Shown: in pieces, positions 8,346-17,668 of the stretch | Layout of the letters: each line of letters begins with the position of its first letter | How positions within the stretch are numbered: the stretch's first letter is position 1 | From: Anaerolineaceae bacterium | GTDB lineage: Bacteria > Chloroflexota > Anaerolineae > Aggregatilineales > Phototrophicaceae | Direction: 5' to 3' | NCBI GenBank assembly: GCA_026708325.1 | Contig: JAPOVC010000021.1 | Location: 124,001-188,000 of the forward strand | DNA: 64,000 nucleotides | The notes under the pieces: model-generated | Told to the model about the DNA's origin: nothing | The model's input: only the letters and a program-made list of their open reading frames with translations | Database searches by the model: none | Position numbers and translations under genes: made by a program

Positions 8346-9319
8346 CGCCGCCGCCACAGGACGAAGAAGATCACCGCCAGGCCCAGCAGCGCCGCCTGCG
8401 CGGCCAGCGCCAGAATCACCCACAGCGGCGCGCCGCCACCCCCTTGCCCGGAGGGCGCCGGGTGGGGCGTGGCGCGGACGGGCGACGGACGGGCGGCGGT
8501 GACGAGGTCCGGCGGCAGACGCTCGCTGGTGGCCCCGGCGCGCGGCGTCGGGGTGGAGGTCGCTCCAGGCGTCGGCGTCGGCGCGGGCGTACCGGTCGGG
8601 ACCGGCGTACCGGGCGTGGGCGTGTAGGTGCCGTCGGCGGGCGGCACGAGGAAAATCTCGCCCGGCTGCAGCAGGTTGTCGTTCTCCTCCATGCCGTTGA
8701 TCGCGCGCATGTAGGGCAGGTCATCCCAGGAGTAGCCGTAAATCAGCGCGATCAGGCCGAGCGTGTCGTCGGGCTGGATGCGGTGCATGATGAAGCCGCG
8801 CGGGTCGCGGCCGACCACGTAGGAGGGCGGCCCGGCGGGCGCGCTGCGACCTGGCGCCACAGGCGCGCCGCCCGGGTTGCCGAAGACGATCACGTAGGCG
8901 GTACGTCCGTTGGCGGCCCTGGCGTAGCCGATGCCCATCTCCTGCAGGTAGGGGCCGGTGAGCGTATCGTAGTGGATTTTCGAGCCGAGCCAGAAGCTCC
9001 AGGCGTTGGCGACGGCCCCGCCCATATAGATGATCTCCGCCACCCAGGTGGTGGGGTAGCCGGCGGCGCGGGTGCGCGCGCGCAGGTCGGTGCCGTCGGG
9101 TCGGGTGTGGCGGATCAGGCCGGTTTCGGCCATCCAGCGCGCCTGGCTGCGCGCGGCGATCCCCAGCGCGTTGTTGAGACGCATGGCCGCCAGGCCCTGC
9201 GACGCCCGCAGTCTGTTGACGCGCTGCGCCAGGTCCGCGCCGGGGTCCTGGGCCTGCGCGGTTGCGGCCCCGATGAGCAGCGCCGCAAGCAACAGGCAGC
9301 GTCGAAACATGACATACAT
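8342..9319 (-). CDS. Secreted CAP/SCP domain protein with LysM and C-terminal membrane anchor
   Basis: A protein of 325 residues. Order: signal peptide (residues 1-23, ending AQAQ), CAP/SCP-like domain about 28-150 (LNNALGIAARSQARWMAETGLIRHTRPDG, IYMGGAVANAWSFWLGS, MGIGYA), LysM motif about 176-227 (IQPDDTLGLIALIYG...LQPGEIFLVPP), a Thr/Pro linker with PTPTP repeats, and a final membrane helix LWVILALAAQAALLGLAVIFFVLW before WRRR. CAP proteins act outside the cell; LysM binds peptidoglycan; the last helix should anchor it. A second in-frame ATG at 9310 (MFRRC) gives a neater signal peptide. The downstream hypothetical gene overlaps by 4 bases. Confidence 0.85.
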   Translation of the reverse strand: MYVMFRRCLLLAALLIGAATAQAQDPGADLAQRVNRLRASQGLAAMRLNNALGIAARSQARWMAETGLIRHTRPDGTDLRARTRAAGYPTTWVAEIIYMGGAVANAWSFWLGSKIHYDTLTGPYLQEMGIGYARAANGRTAYVIVFGNPGGAPVAPGRSAPAGPPSYVVGRDPRGFIMHRIQPDDTLGLIALIYGYSWDDLPYMRAINGMEENDNLLQPGEIFLVPPADGTYTPTPGTPVPTGTPAPTPTPGATSTPTPRAGATSERLPPDLVTAARPSPVRATPHPAPSGQGGGGAPLWVILALAAQAALLGLAVIFFVLWRRR

Positions 9320-9343
9320 TCTAACACGCGCCAGGGCCGGGGC

Positions 9344-9349
9344 TATAAT
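9344..9349 (+). promoter_or_regulatory. Putative -10 box (TATAAT) for the SLATT-like pair
   Basis: TATAAT lies 39 bases before the ATG at 9389, in the short divergent gap with the CAP-LysM gene. The -35 region (about 9320) is poor, so confidence is low. Confidence 0.35.
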
Positions 9350-9388
9350 GACGGAGCAGCGTTAAGCCACCCAGGAGATCTCGTTGCA

Positions 9389-10039
9389 ATGAGACCGGCT
9401 GTGGAGGGGCGCGCCCCGGCCAGCCAGGGCGGGAGCTTCTTCCGCCGCCATTTGCCCGTCTGGCTGCGCGAAATGCCGCGCTACGGGCCCTTCCGTCCCG
9501 CCCAACCGGACTCCCGTTTCCGGCTGCTGGACCCCGACCAGCTGGAGCAGGTGTTGCAGGGCGTGCCGGAGGTCGTGCGCCAGGAGATCTACGAGGACGT
9601 CGACTACCTCGAATACGAGGTGCTGCGCCTCTTTCGTGAGCGCGATCACCGCGCCAAGATGCAGCAGAACCGCTATCGCCGCCAGCAAATCAACTTCCTG
9701 CTGCTGGCCATTCTCTCCACCCTGGTCGGCTCCCTGCAGCTGATCGCCCTCTCCAGCCAGCCGGAGCAGATGCCGGTCTTCGCCTTCATCGAGACGGTCA
9801 TCTCCCTGCTGACGGCCTTCCTTGCGGCCGTCGGCGGGCGCGTGCCGCCCCAGGAGCAGTGGCTGCTCAACCGGCGCCGCGCCGAGGAATTGCGCCGCGA
9901 GTACTTTCGCTTCCTCACCCGCGTGCCGCCCTATGACGAGATCGGCGGTTACCAGCGCCGCATGCTGCTGGCGCAACGCGCCGCCGAGATCAACCGGGGC
10001 CTGCAGCCGCGGGACGCCGCCACGGGGGCGACGACATGA
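9389..10039 (+). CDS. SLATT/DUF4231-like two-helix membrane protein
   Basis: A protein of 216 residues. After a charged N-terminal half (EIYEDVDYLEYEVLRLFRERDHRAKMQQNRYRRQQ) come two membrane helices (INFLLLAILSTLVGSLQLIAL and VFAFIETVISLLTAFLAAVGG), then EQWLLNRRRAEELRREYFRFLTRVPPYD. The pattern W-x3-R-x2-AE-x-LR-x-E-x-F after a helix pair is what I remember of DUF4231/SLATT proteins, which are predicted pore-forming effectors of nucleotide-signal defence systems. ATG 9389 was chosen because the frame upstream overlaps the divergent gene. It overlaps the next gene by 4 bases (ATGA). No cyclase gene is adjacent, so a role in defence is only an inference. Confidence 0.6.
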   Translation: MRPAVEGRAPASQGGSFFRRHLPVWLREMPRYGPFRPAQPDSRFRLLDPDQLEQVLQGVPEVVRQEIYEDVDYLEYEVLRLFRERDHRAKMQQNRYRRQQINFLLLAILSTLVGSLQLIALSSQPEQMPVFAFIETVISLLTAFLAAVGGRVPPQEQWLLNRRRAEELRREYFRFLTRVPPYDEIGGYQRRMLLAQRAAEINRGLQPRDAATGATT

Positions 10040-10875
10040 TGCCGCCCGAGCAACTCGAACGCATGCGCCTGCGCGCCGCCTATCGTCTCTTCCAGTGGTT
10101 TTCGCTGGAAGACCAGCGCAACTACTGGCAGCGCGCCGCCGGCCAGTACCGTCGCGCCGGCAACCAGGTCAATTTCATCGTGGCCGTCTTCGCCTTCATC
10201 GCCGGCCTGGCCGCCGCGCTGGCCGGTCTGCTGGCCACCGGCTGGCTGGTGCCGGGCTCCTTCGCCAACAACGGCGCCTGCGCCGAACTGGCGGACAGCC
10301 AGGGGCTGGTGCGCAGCATGCATCAACTGGGGCTCATCGAAGAGGTGGAGGCCGAGGACGACGCGCTGGAGGAATTCGGCGAACTGCTGGCGACCTCGCC
10401 CATCGCCCAGGCGCGCGTGGATGGCATGGAATTCATCGCCGCTCTGAACGACATGGCCGGCATCGACAGCGACGAATGCAGCACGGTGCACTCCCTCACG
10501 AACCTGCTGATGCTGGTCGCCGTGGTCGCGCCCGCCGTCGGCGGCGCCTTCACCACCCTCGCCGGCCTCTATCAGTGGGACCGCTCGGCCAACATTTACG
10601 AGAGCGCGCTGGAGAGTCTCGAAGTGGCCGATTCGCAGTCGCCGCTGGACGACATGGACACCCTGACCTACCGCGCCGCCCTGCGCGCCTACGTGGAAAA
10701 CACGCTGCAGGTGATGAGCGACGAGTCCGCCCAGTGGGGCCAGTCGGTGCGCCCGCCGGCGCAACTGGAACAATTCCTGAGCGAAGAACGCGAAAAAGCC
10801 CTGCGCGCCACGCGCCTGGGCAACGCCTGGGACCTCGGCGGCGGTGAAGACGAGGGAATCGGCCCGCTCGGCTGA
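10036..10875 (+). CDS. Second SLATT-like membrane protein, overlapping partner
   Basis: A protein of 279 residues whose ATG overlaps the previous stop by 4 bases. It starts with a charged segment (EDQRNYWQRAAGQYRRAGNQ), a first helix pair region (VNFIVAVFAFIAGLAAALAGLLATGWLV), a soluble insert of about 110 acidic residues (about 80-150), a second hydrophobic segment (LTNLLMLVAVVAPAVGGAFTTLAGLY) and a helical tail (YESALESLEVAD, YRAALRAYVENTLQVMSDESAQWG). The tail pattern resembles other SLATT families. Known function absent; the close coupling suggests a two-subunit membrane assembly. Confidence 0.55.
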   Translation: MMPPEQLERMRLRAAYRLFQWFSLEDQRNYWQRAAGQYRRAGNQVNFIVAVFAFIAGLAAALAGLLATGWLVPGSFANNGACAELADSQGLVRSMHQLGLIEEVEAEDDALEEFGELLATSPIAQARVDGMEFIAALNDMAGIDSDECSTVHSLTNLLMLVAVVAPAVGGAFTTLAGLYQWDRSANIYESALESLEVADSQSPLDDMDTLTYRAALRAYVENTLQVMSDESAQWGQSVRPPAQLEQFLSEEREKALRATRLGNAWDLGGGEDEGIGPLG

Positions 10876-10883
10876 GCCTGCAC

Positions 10884-11642
10884 TCAGTGCTGCTGCTTGA
10901 TGGTCGCGGGGTCGATGATGCCCGCCGTCGCGCCCTTGCGTACGGCCAGCTTGACCTCGCCGATGGCGCGCGTCACCTCGATGCCGCGCGGGCAGGCCGG
11001 CGTGCAGTTGAAGATTGTGCGGCAGCGCCAGACGCCATCCGGCGCGCCGAGGGCCTCCAGGCGGGCGTCGTCGCCCGTGTCGCGGGTATCGAAAAGGAAG
11101 CGGTGCGCCTGCACGATGGCCGCCGGCCCGACGTACTCGCCATTGGCCCAGAAGCTGGGGCAGGACGTCGTGCAGGCCGCGCAGAGGATGCAATTGGTGC
11201 TGTCGGTGACGAGGTCCTTGTCTTCCTGCGTCTGCAGACGCTCGCGCCCGTCCGCCGGCAGCGGCCCGTCGTTGACGAACCAGGGCAGCACCTGCCGGTA
11301 ATGCGCGAGGAAGGGCTCCATATCCACGATCAGGTCCTTGATCACGCGCAGACCGAGAATCGGCTCCACCTGAATCTTCGGGCCCACGTCGCGCGCCAGC
11401 AGCTTGCAGGCCAGGGCGTTGCGCCCGTTGATGCGCATGGCGTCCGAGCCGCAGATGCCGCTGGAGCAGGAACGGCGGAAGGCCAGGGTGCCGTCCTGTT
11501 CCCACTTGACGCGATGCAGCAGTTCCAGCACGCGCTGGGTCGGCTCGACGTCGTTTAGCGCGAATTCCTGCCAGTATGGCTTCGGCCGCCCGGCTTCCGG
11601 GTTGTAGCGCCGGATGCGAAAGCTGATGTCCATGCGGCTCAC
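10884..11642 (-). CDS. sdhB: Succinate dehydrogenase iron-sulfur subunit
   Basis: A 252-residue subunit that carries electrons from the flavoprotein to quinone at the membrane. The [2Fe-2S] site is C59, C64, D67, C79 (CSSGICGSD...C); aspartate in the third place is also found in E. coli SdhB. The [4Fe-4S] and [3Fe-4S] motifs are CILCAACTTSCP and CTPACPRGI. It is the last gene of the minus-strand operon, 9 bases after sdhA. It converges on the SLATT-like pair, whose stop is 8 bases away. Confidence 0.95.
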   Translation of the reverse strand: MSRMDISFRIRRYNPEAGRPKPYWQEFALNDVEPTQRVLELLHRVKWEQDGTLAFRRSCSSGICGSDAMRINGRNALACKLLARDVGPKIQVEPILGLRVIKDLIVDMEPFLAHYRQVLPWFVNDGPLPADGRERLQTQEDKDLVTDSTNCILCAACTTSCPSFWANGEYVGPAAIVQAHRFLFDTRDTGDDARLEALGAPDGVWRCRTIFNCTPACPRGIEVTRAIGEVKLAVRKGATAGIIDPATIKQQH

Positions 11643-11651
11643 CGTCCCCTG

Positions 11652-13472
<1,821 letters not shown>

Positions 13473-13490
13473 CTTCTCCGCGTCTCCACT

Positions 13491-14507
13491 TCAGGAGCCG
13501 GCGTGCAGGCGCTCCATGGCCTCCACGCCCATCTCGACGGCAGTTTCGTCGATCGTGCCCAGCAGCGCGCCCACGCCCAGCACCAGCAGCGTCAACGCGC
13601 CCAGCATACACAGGTAAACGCTGGCGCGGCGCAGAAAGGGACTGTGCGAGGTGTAGTCGGTGAGCACGTAACGCAGGCCGTTGAAGCCGTGCGCCACCAC
13701 CAGCGCCAGCAGCGCGAAATCGTAGACGCGCCAGACCGCCACGCCGCCCACCAGCAGGTTCCAGCGCCTGGCGACGAACTCGACGGCGGTGCCGCTCTCG
13801 TTAATGAGGCCCGTGCCAACCACGTCGTGCCCCTGGGCCGTGATGTCGAAAACACCCTGCAACACGTGCATCACAGCCAGATGGCCGAAGACCAACGGCA
13901 GAATCAGCAGCGAACTGACGCGCATGAAGGACCACCAGAAGCGCTCGCTGCGGCTGCCCTGGGGGTCAACGGCGCCGGTCGCGCCGTCGCCGCCGGAGAT
14001 CAGGCCGTGCAGGCCGGACAGGATCAGCGCGGCGACGATGGCGGCGATGAAGCCGGGCAGAAAGACCAGTTGCGCGCGCAGCACCTCCGTCAGCGGCAGC
14101 ACCTGCGGCGCCGAATTGTAGAAATCCAGCACGTGGCCGAACATCAGCAGAAACACGGGAGCCAGGATAATTAACGTGACGACCGCCACGACCTTCGCCG
14201 CGCGTGCCTGGTAGCGCCAGAGGTGCGGTTTGTAATCGAAGAAGACGATGCGCAATCCGTTGATGGCATGGTAGACCACCGCCGCCACCAGGCCGAACTC
14301 GCCGATCGTGAAGAGCGGCGACTGATAGGTGGCGATCGCCTCTTCGTAGAGCTCCGGCCAGAAGACGGCCCAGGAGGTATCGACGACGTGCAGCACAAGG
14401 AAGAGCACCACGCCCAGCCCGCTCAGGCGGTGCAGCACCCAGCTCCACTGGCCGATGGCGCCCCGGTAGCGCAGCGTCTCGGTGACCGTGATGACCAGTG
14501 ACGTCAA
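13491..14507 (-). CDS. Fused succinate dehydrogenase cytochrome b / membrane anchor (SdhC-SdhD)
   Basis: A protein of 338 residues, about three times a normal SdhC. The N-terminal half has SdhC hallmarks (WSWVLHRLSGLGVVLFLVLHVVDT, then HAINGLRIVFFDY); the C-terminal half repeats an anchor-like pattern (RVSSLLILPLVFGHLAVMHVLQG, then HGFNGLRYVLTDY) expected of SdhD. At least six hydrophobic segments are seen, and the histidines in the H-x-NGLR motifs and HLAVMH are candidate haem/quinone ligands. The start is a TTG at 14507 with GGAGG 7 bases upstream; the frame continues upstream but enters repeat sequence. It heads the operon anchor-sdhA-sdhB. Confidence 0.87.
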   Translation of the reverse strand: MTSLVITVTETLRYRGAIGQWSWVLHRLSGLGVVLFLVLHVVDTSWAVFWPELYEEAIATYQSPLFTIGEFGLVAAVVYHAINGLRIVFFDYKPHLWRYQARAAKVVAVVTLIILAPVFLLMFGHVLDFYNSAPQVLPLTEVLRAQLVFLPGFIAAIVAALILSGLHGLISGGDGATGAVDPQGSRSERFWWSFMRVSSLLILPLVFGHLAVMHVLQGVFDITAQGHDVVGTGLINESGTAVEFVARRWNLLVGGVAVWRVYDFALLALVVAHGFNGLRYVLTDYTSHSPFLRRASVYLCMLGALTLLVLGVGALLGTIDETAVEMGVEAMERLHAGS

Positions 14508-14594
14508 GGGTTGCCTCCGGGCTGCGGGCGCAGGCGCGCAGTATAGCAGCGCGGGCAGGCCGTCGCAATGCCGCCAGAGCGCGGGCAACGTGGC

Positions 14595-14615
14595 GGGCGA
14601 CATGATATGTCGCCC
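14595..14615. repeat. 21-bp GGGCGA/TCGCCC palindrome
   Basis: One copy of the dispersed palindrome with arms GGGCGACAT and ATGTCGCCC around a 3-base centre, in the gap between sdhCD and the first Uma2 gene. Confidence 0.85.
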
Positions 14616-14667
14616 CTGCATCCGGCGCAGGGCGAAAGCGCCCGACAGTCCTGTTTGCTGTGGCAGT

Positions 14668-15219
14668 TCAGGACATTTCGGAGAAGATGTCGCTGACGTG
14701 GGCGCGGAAGCCCGGCAGCACCTCGCCGCCTTCGATGAGGTCGTCGCCGCGCAGGGTCCGTGGCGGGCTGCCGGCGACGTGAAGCACGAGCGTACCCGTC
14801 CGCGGGTAGAGGAGCCAGACCATGGACGTGCCATGCTGCAGGTAGCGCGCCGCTTTCGCTTCCAGCTCGCTGCGGGTGTTGCTGCGGCTGTGGACTTCCA
14901 CCGCCAGCAGGGGGGCTTCGGTCGGAACGCCGGGGTCAGCACCTGTGCGCTGAATGGCGACATCCGGCTGACAGAACCAGCCGTCGAGGTCGTGCAGGGC
15001 TTCGGTGCCCACGTCGTAGCCGGGCAAACCGCCGGCATCCAGCCACGCAGCCAGCAACACGGCGACGCGCGCCTGCTTCCTGGAGTGCAACCAGCTCGGC
15101 GCCATCTCGACGATTTCCCCCCTGGAGTTGAATGTGAACTTCTTGCCGGGGTATTGCCTGACCAACTCGAAATACCGCTCCAGGGTCAGTTCGGCCGGGT
15201 TGCGAACGGTGACAGCCAT
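14668..15219 (-). CDS. Uma2 family (DUF820) putative nuclease, copy 1
   Basis: A 183-residue protein of the Uma2 family, PD-(D/E)xK-fold proteins of uncertain biological role common in Chloroflexota and cyanobacteria. Seen: LTLERYFELVRQYPGKKFTFNSRGEIVEMAP, the catalytic aspartate in CQPDVAI, the acidic residue in LLAVEVHSRSNTRSE and the downstream K in LEAKAARYLQHG, VWLLYPRTGTL. The neighbour at 15346-15894 is a close paralog in the same orientation, so this is a tandem duplication. Confidence 0.85.
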   Translation of the reverse strand: MAVTVRNPAELTLERYFELVRQYPGKKFTFNSRGEIVEMAPSWLHSRKQARVAVLLAAWLDAGGLPGYDVGTEALHDLDGWFCQPDVAIQRTGADPGVPTEAPLLAVEVHSRSNTRSELEAKAARYLQHGTSMVWLLYPRTGTLVLHVAGSPPRTLRGDDLIEGGEVLPGFRAHVSDIFSEMS

Positions 15220-15345
15220 GCTGCGCTCCCTTTACGCTCCGCCTTCAGTATAACCGACAGTCGCGCAGGCAGAGACATCGGGGTTGTGACGCGCCCTGCC
15301 CCGTCCCGGGGCGGGATCGTTGGACAGTTTCGTCGCTATGGTCGT

Positions 15346-15894
15346 TCAGGACGCGTCGGAGAAGATGTCGCTGACGGGGATGCGGAAACCCGGCAGCACC
15401 TCGCCGCCCTCGATGAGGTCGTCGCCGCGCAGGGTCCGTGGCGGGCTGTCGGCGACGTGAAGCTCGAGCGTGCCCGTCCGCGGGTAGAGGAGCCAGACCA
15501 TTGGCGTACCATGCTGCAGGTAGCGCGTCGCTTTCGCTTCCAGTTCGCTGCGGGTGTTGCTGCGGCTGTGGACTTCCACCGCCAGCAGGGGGGCTTCCTG
15601 TGCAACGGGCGGGCCTTCCGCGCGGCAAATCACCACGTCCGGCTGACACAGCCAGCCATCGAGATTGTGAAGGAGTTCTACACCGGCCCGATAGCCGGGC
15701 AGCGCGCCGCCTTGCAACCAGATCCTTAGCAGCGAGCCGACGTCCACCTGCAGGAAGCCGTGAGCGCGTAAAGTTGCCGTCTCGACGATTTTCCCTTTGG
15801 AGTCAAACCTGTACTTTTTGCCGGGATATCGCCTTGCCAACTTGAAATACCGTTCCAGGGCCAGTTCGACCGGGTTGCGAACGGTGACAGCCAT
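15346..15894 (-). CDS. Uma2 family (DUF820) putative nuclease, copy 2
   Basis: A 182-residue paralog of the gene at 14668-15219. The C-terminal half is almost the same (QEAPLLAVEVHSRSNTRSELEAK, MVWLLYPRTGTLELHV, SPPRTLRGDDLIEGGEVLPGF), while the middle differs more (HGFLQVDVGSLLRIWLQGGALPGY). The core acidic residues CQPDVVI and AVEVH are kept, so both copies look intact. The short upstream stretches of both genes are also similar, which dates the duplication after promoter formation. Confidence 0.85.
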   Translation of the reverse strand: MAVTVRNPVELALERYFKLARRYPGKKYRFDSKGKIVETATLRAHGFLQVDVGSLLRIWLQGGALPGYRAGVELLHNLDGWLCQPDVVICRAEGPPVAQEAPLLAVEVHSRSNTRSELEAKATRYLQHGTPMVWLLYPRTGTLELHVADSPPRTLRGDDLIEGGEVLPGFRIPVSDIFSDAS

Positions 15895-16035
15895 GCTGCG
15901 CTCCTGTTACACTCCGCCTTCAATATAACCGACTGTCGTGCAGCCAGAGAATCGGGCATGGTAACGCGGGCTGGCCGTCGCCACACCGCCTGGCTTGACG
16001 CTGCGCCGCCGCCTCCTGTAAAATGCGCCGCCAGC

Positions 16036-16111
16036 GGGCCTGTAGCTCAGTTGGGAGAGCGCCACAATCGCACTGTGGAGGCCAGGGGTTCGAGTCCCCT
16101 CAGGTCCACCA
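16036..16111 (+). tRNA. tRNA-Ala (anticodon CGC)
   Basis: A 76-base cloverleaf: acceptor GGGCCTG/CAGGTCC, D stem GCTC/GAGC, anticodon stem CCACA/TGTGG with loop ATCGCAC (anticodon CGC at 16069-16071), T stem AGGGG/CCCCT with loop TTCGAGT, encoded CCA at 16109-16111. The third acceptor pair is G-U (G3:U70), the alanine identity element, and position 73 is A. It would read GCG codons. Confidence 0.95.
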
Positions 16112-16168
16112 AAATCTGAAATGTGAGGCCCCGACCAGGCGCACGAGGGGCGGCCAGGAGCGAGCGGG

Positions 16169-16669
16169 ATGGCCGGCAAGTCTTCAGGCAAGTCAACCAG
16201 CTTCGAGGAGAGAGCGGCTGCCCTGCGGGCCAGCGGGAAGCCAGTCCTGCTCTCCGGCGGCAACCCGCAGATCCCCAAAGGCGACGGCGACGCGCCCGTG
16301 CAGGCCTACATCGCCGCCATGCCTGGCTGGAAGAGCGCGCTGGGGCGGCGCATCGACGAGATCATCGTGGAACAGGTGCCCAACGTGCGCAAGGCCGTGC
16401 GCTGGAACTCGCCATGGTATGGCATCGAGGGCCAGGGCTGGTTTCTTAACACCCACGTCTTCGCGCGCTACGTGAAGGTGACCTTCATCGACGGCAAGTC
16501 GCTGGACCCCATCCCGCCCGGCTCGGGCACGCACCCCGACGCGCGCTGGTACAATATCTACGAGGATGCCTTCGATGAGGAGCAGTTCGTCGAGTGGGTG
16601 CGGCAGGCCGCCGCCCTGCCCGGCTGGGACGGCTTTGATACCCTGGAAAGCCAGGGCCGTCGCCGCTGA
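16169..16669 (+). CDS. DUF1801 domain protein
   Basis: A protein of 166 residues matching DUF1801/YdhG-like proteins: PVQAYIAAMPGWKSALGRRIDEIIVEQVPNVRKAVRWNSPWYGIEGQGWFL, then VKVTFIDGKSLDPIPPG. The fold is small and cytoplasmic; some relatives are described as iron chaperones or heavy-metal-binding proteins but the role is generally unknown. It starts 57 bases after the tRNA and runs the same way. Start at 16169 is the first ATG; an internal start would cut the conserved part. Confidence 0.82.
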   Translation: MAGKSSGKSTSFEERAAALRASGKPVLLSGGNPQIPKGDGDAPVQAYIAAMPGWKSALGRRIDEIIVEQVPNVRKAVRWNSPWYGIEGQGWFLNTHVFARYVKVTFIDGKSLDPIPPGSGTHPDARWYNIYEDAFDEEQFVEWVRQAAALPGWDGFDTLESQGRRR

Positions 16670-16684
16670 CCGGTCCGCCCGTCT

Positions 16685-17074
16685 TCAGATCTCATACTCA
16701 AAAGTCATGTCGTGCTCTTCGGCGTGGCCGGCAGCGAAGCCGCCGCTGCCCGACAGCCCCGCCAGCTCGCCGGTCCCCGAGCCCGGCACGACCTCACAGC
16801 TCGCCCTGGCCTGCTCGCCATCATAGACGCCCGTATGCCGCAGCACGAAGCTGCCTGAGCGCCCGTCCAGGCTGCCCGTCACCTTCTCGAAGCCCAGGAA
16901 GGAGGCGTTTTCGTCGTCGAGGTAGGTCATCACGTACATCAGGACGCCGGTCGCGACCAGATCGCCCTCAAAGGACTTCCTGATCTGCGCCCGGGTCAAT
17001 TTCGGGCCCTCCTCCGGCTCGTCAAGGGCTTCCTCGTCCCAGCCCAGAATTCTGAACGTCACGCTGGCCTGCAT
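16685..17074 (-). CDS. DUF3224 domain protein
   Basis: A protein of 129 residues with the DUF3224 pattern: SFEGDLVATGVLMYVMTYLDDENASFLGFEKVTGSLDGRSGSFVLRHTG, ending GLSGSGGFAAGHAEEHDMTFEYEI. The family is a small beta-barrel related to allene-oxide-cyclase-like folds; biochemical function is unknown. AAGGAAAGG-type purines lie just upstream of the ATG at 17074. It converges with the DUF1801 gene. Confidence 0.82.
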   Translation of the reverse strand: MQASVTFRILGWDEEALDEPEEGPKLTRAQIRKSFEGDLVATGVLMYVMTYLDDENASFLGFEKVTGSLDGRSGSFVLRHTGVYDGEQARASCEVVPGSGTGELAGLSGSGGFAAGHAEEHDMTFEYEI

Positions 17075-17176
17075 ACGCCTTTCCTTTCATGGTTGACTGG
17101 ACTCAGCATACACCGGGCGCGCCGTGAATCCCGGGCGTAAACGTTCGATCGCGGGGTGACGCGGGCCGTCCGACCC

Positions 17177-17566
17177 TCAGGCCTCGTCAAGGGGCTGATG
17201 AAAGTAGTAGCAGAGGCCGTCCGGCGCGATGACGAAGAAGACCTGCAGCTTACGTCCGTCCTCCTCGTCCACGCGCCAGTTGCCGGTTTCGACGCCTTTC
17301 GCCTGCAGTTCGTCGCGGGCCCGATGGATGTCCGTGACGCGGATCGCCGCGCCCTCGACTTCAGGATTGCCGCCGTTGACCGCAAAGCCGATGCGCACGC
17401 CGTCGCGCTCCAGCGTCACCGCCGGCTGCGGACCGTCCCGCCTCTCGACTTCCCGCAGCCCGAAGGAGTCACTGTACCAGCGCGCGGCAGCGTCGATGTC
17501 CGCCACCGGCAGGGCGAGGACGTCGTCGCCATAGGGGAAGGCCGCCTCGTACAATTTCTCGCTCAT
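17177..17566 (-). CDS. VOC (glyoxalase/bleomycin resistance) family protein
   Basis: A protein of 129 residues with one VOC module: VLALPVADIDAAARWYSDSFGLREVERR, VRIGFAVNGGNPEVEGAAIRVTDIHRARDELQAKGV, ending FFVIAPDGLCYYFHQPL. The metal-binding residues typical of active glyoxalases are only partly recognisable, so the reaction cannot be named. It is flanked by other single small genes and is probably monocistronic. Confidence 0.85.
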   Translation of the reverse strand: MSEKLYEAAFPYGDDVLALPVADIDAAARWYSDSFGLREVERRDGPQPAVTLERDGVRIGFAVNGGNPEVEGAAIRVTDIHRARDELQAKGVETGNWRVDEEDGRKLQVFFVIAPDGLCYYFHQPLDEA

Positions 17567-17668
17567 CCTGCTGTGGTCTCCGCTGATGTTGAGTCGATTG
17601 CGGGAAGACTGAGGGGCTTATCCCGCTCTGGAGATGATTGTACAACCCTCCGGCCAACCGTCCAGCGT

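Noticed and set aside
14508-15038. N-terminal extension of the SdhCD frame into the Uma2 gene
   Set aside because: The extension is out-of-frame antisense-free shadow of the Uma2 ORF and a palindromic repeat; the TTG at 14507 has a good ribosome site and gives the expected SdhC start.
16036-16111. tRNA gene as attachment site of an integrated element
   Set aside because: No integrase, no direct repeat of the tRNA 3' end and no change in composition downstream were seen.
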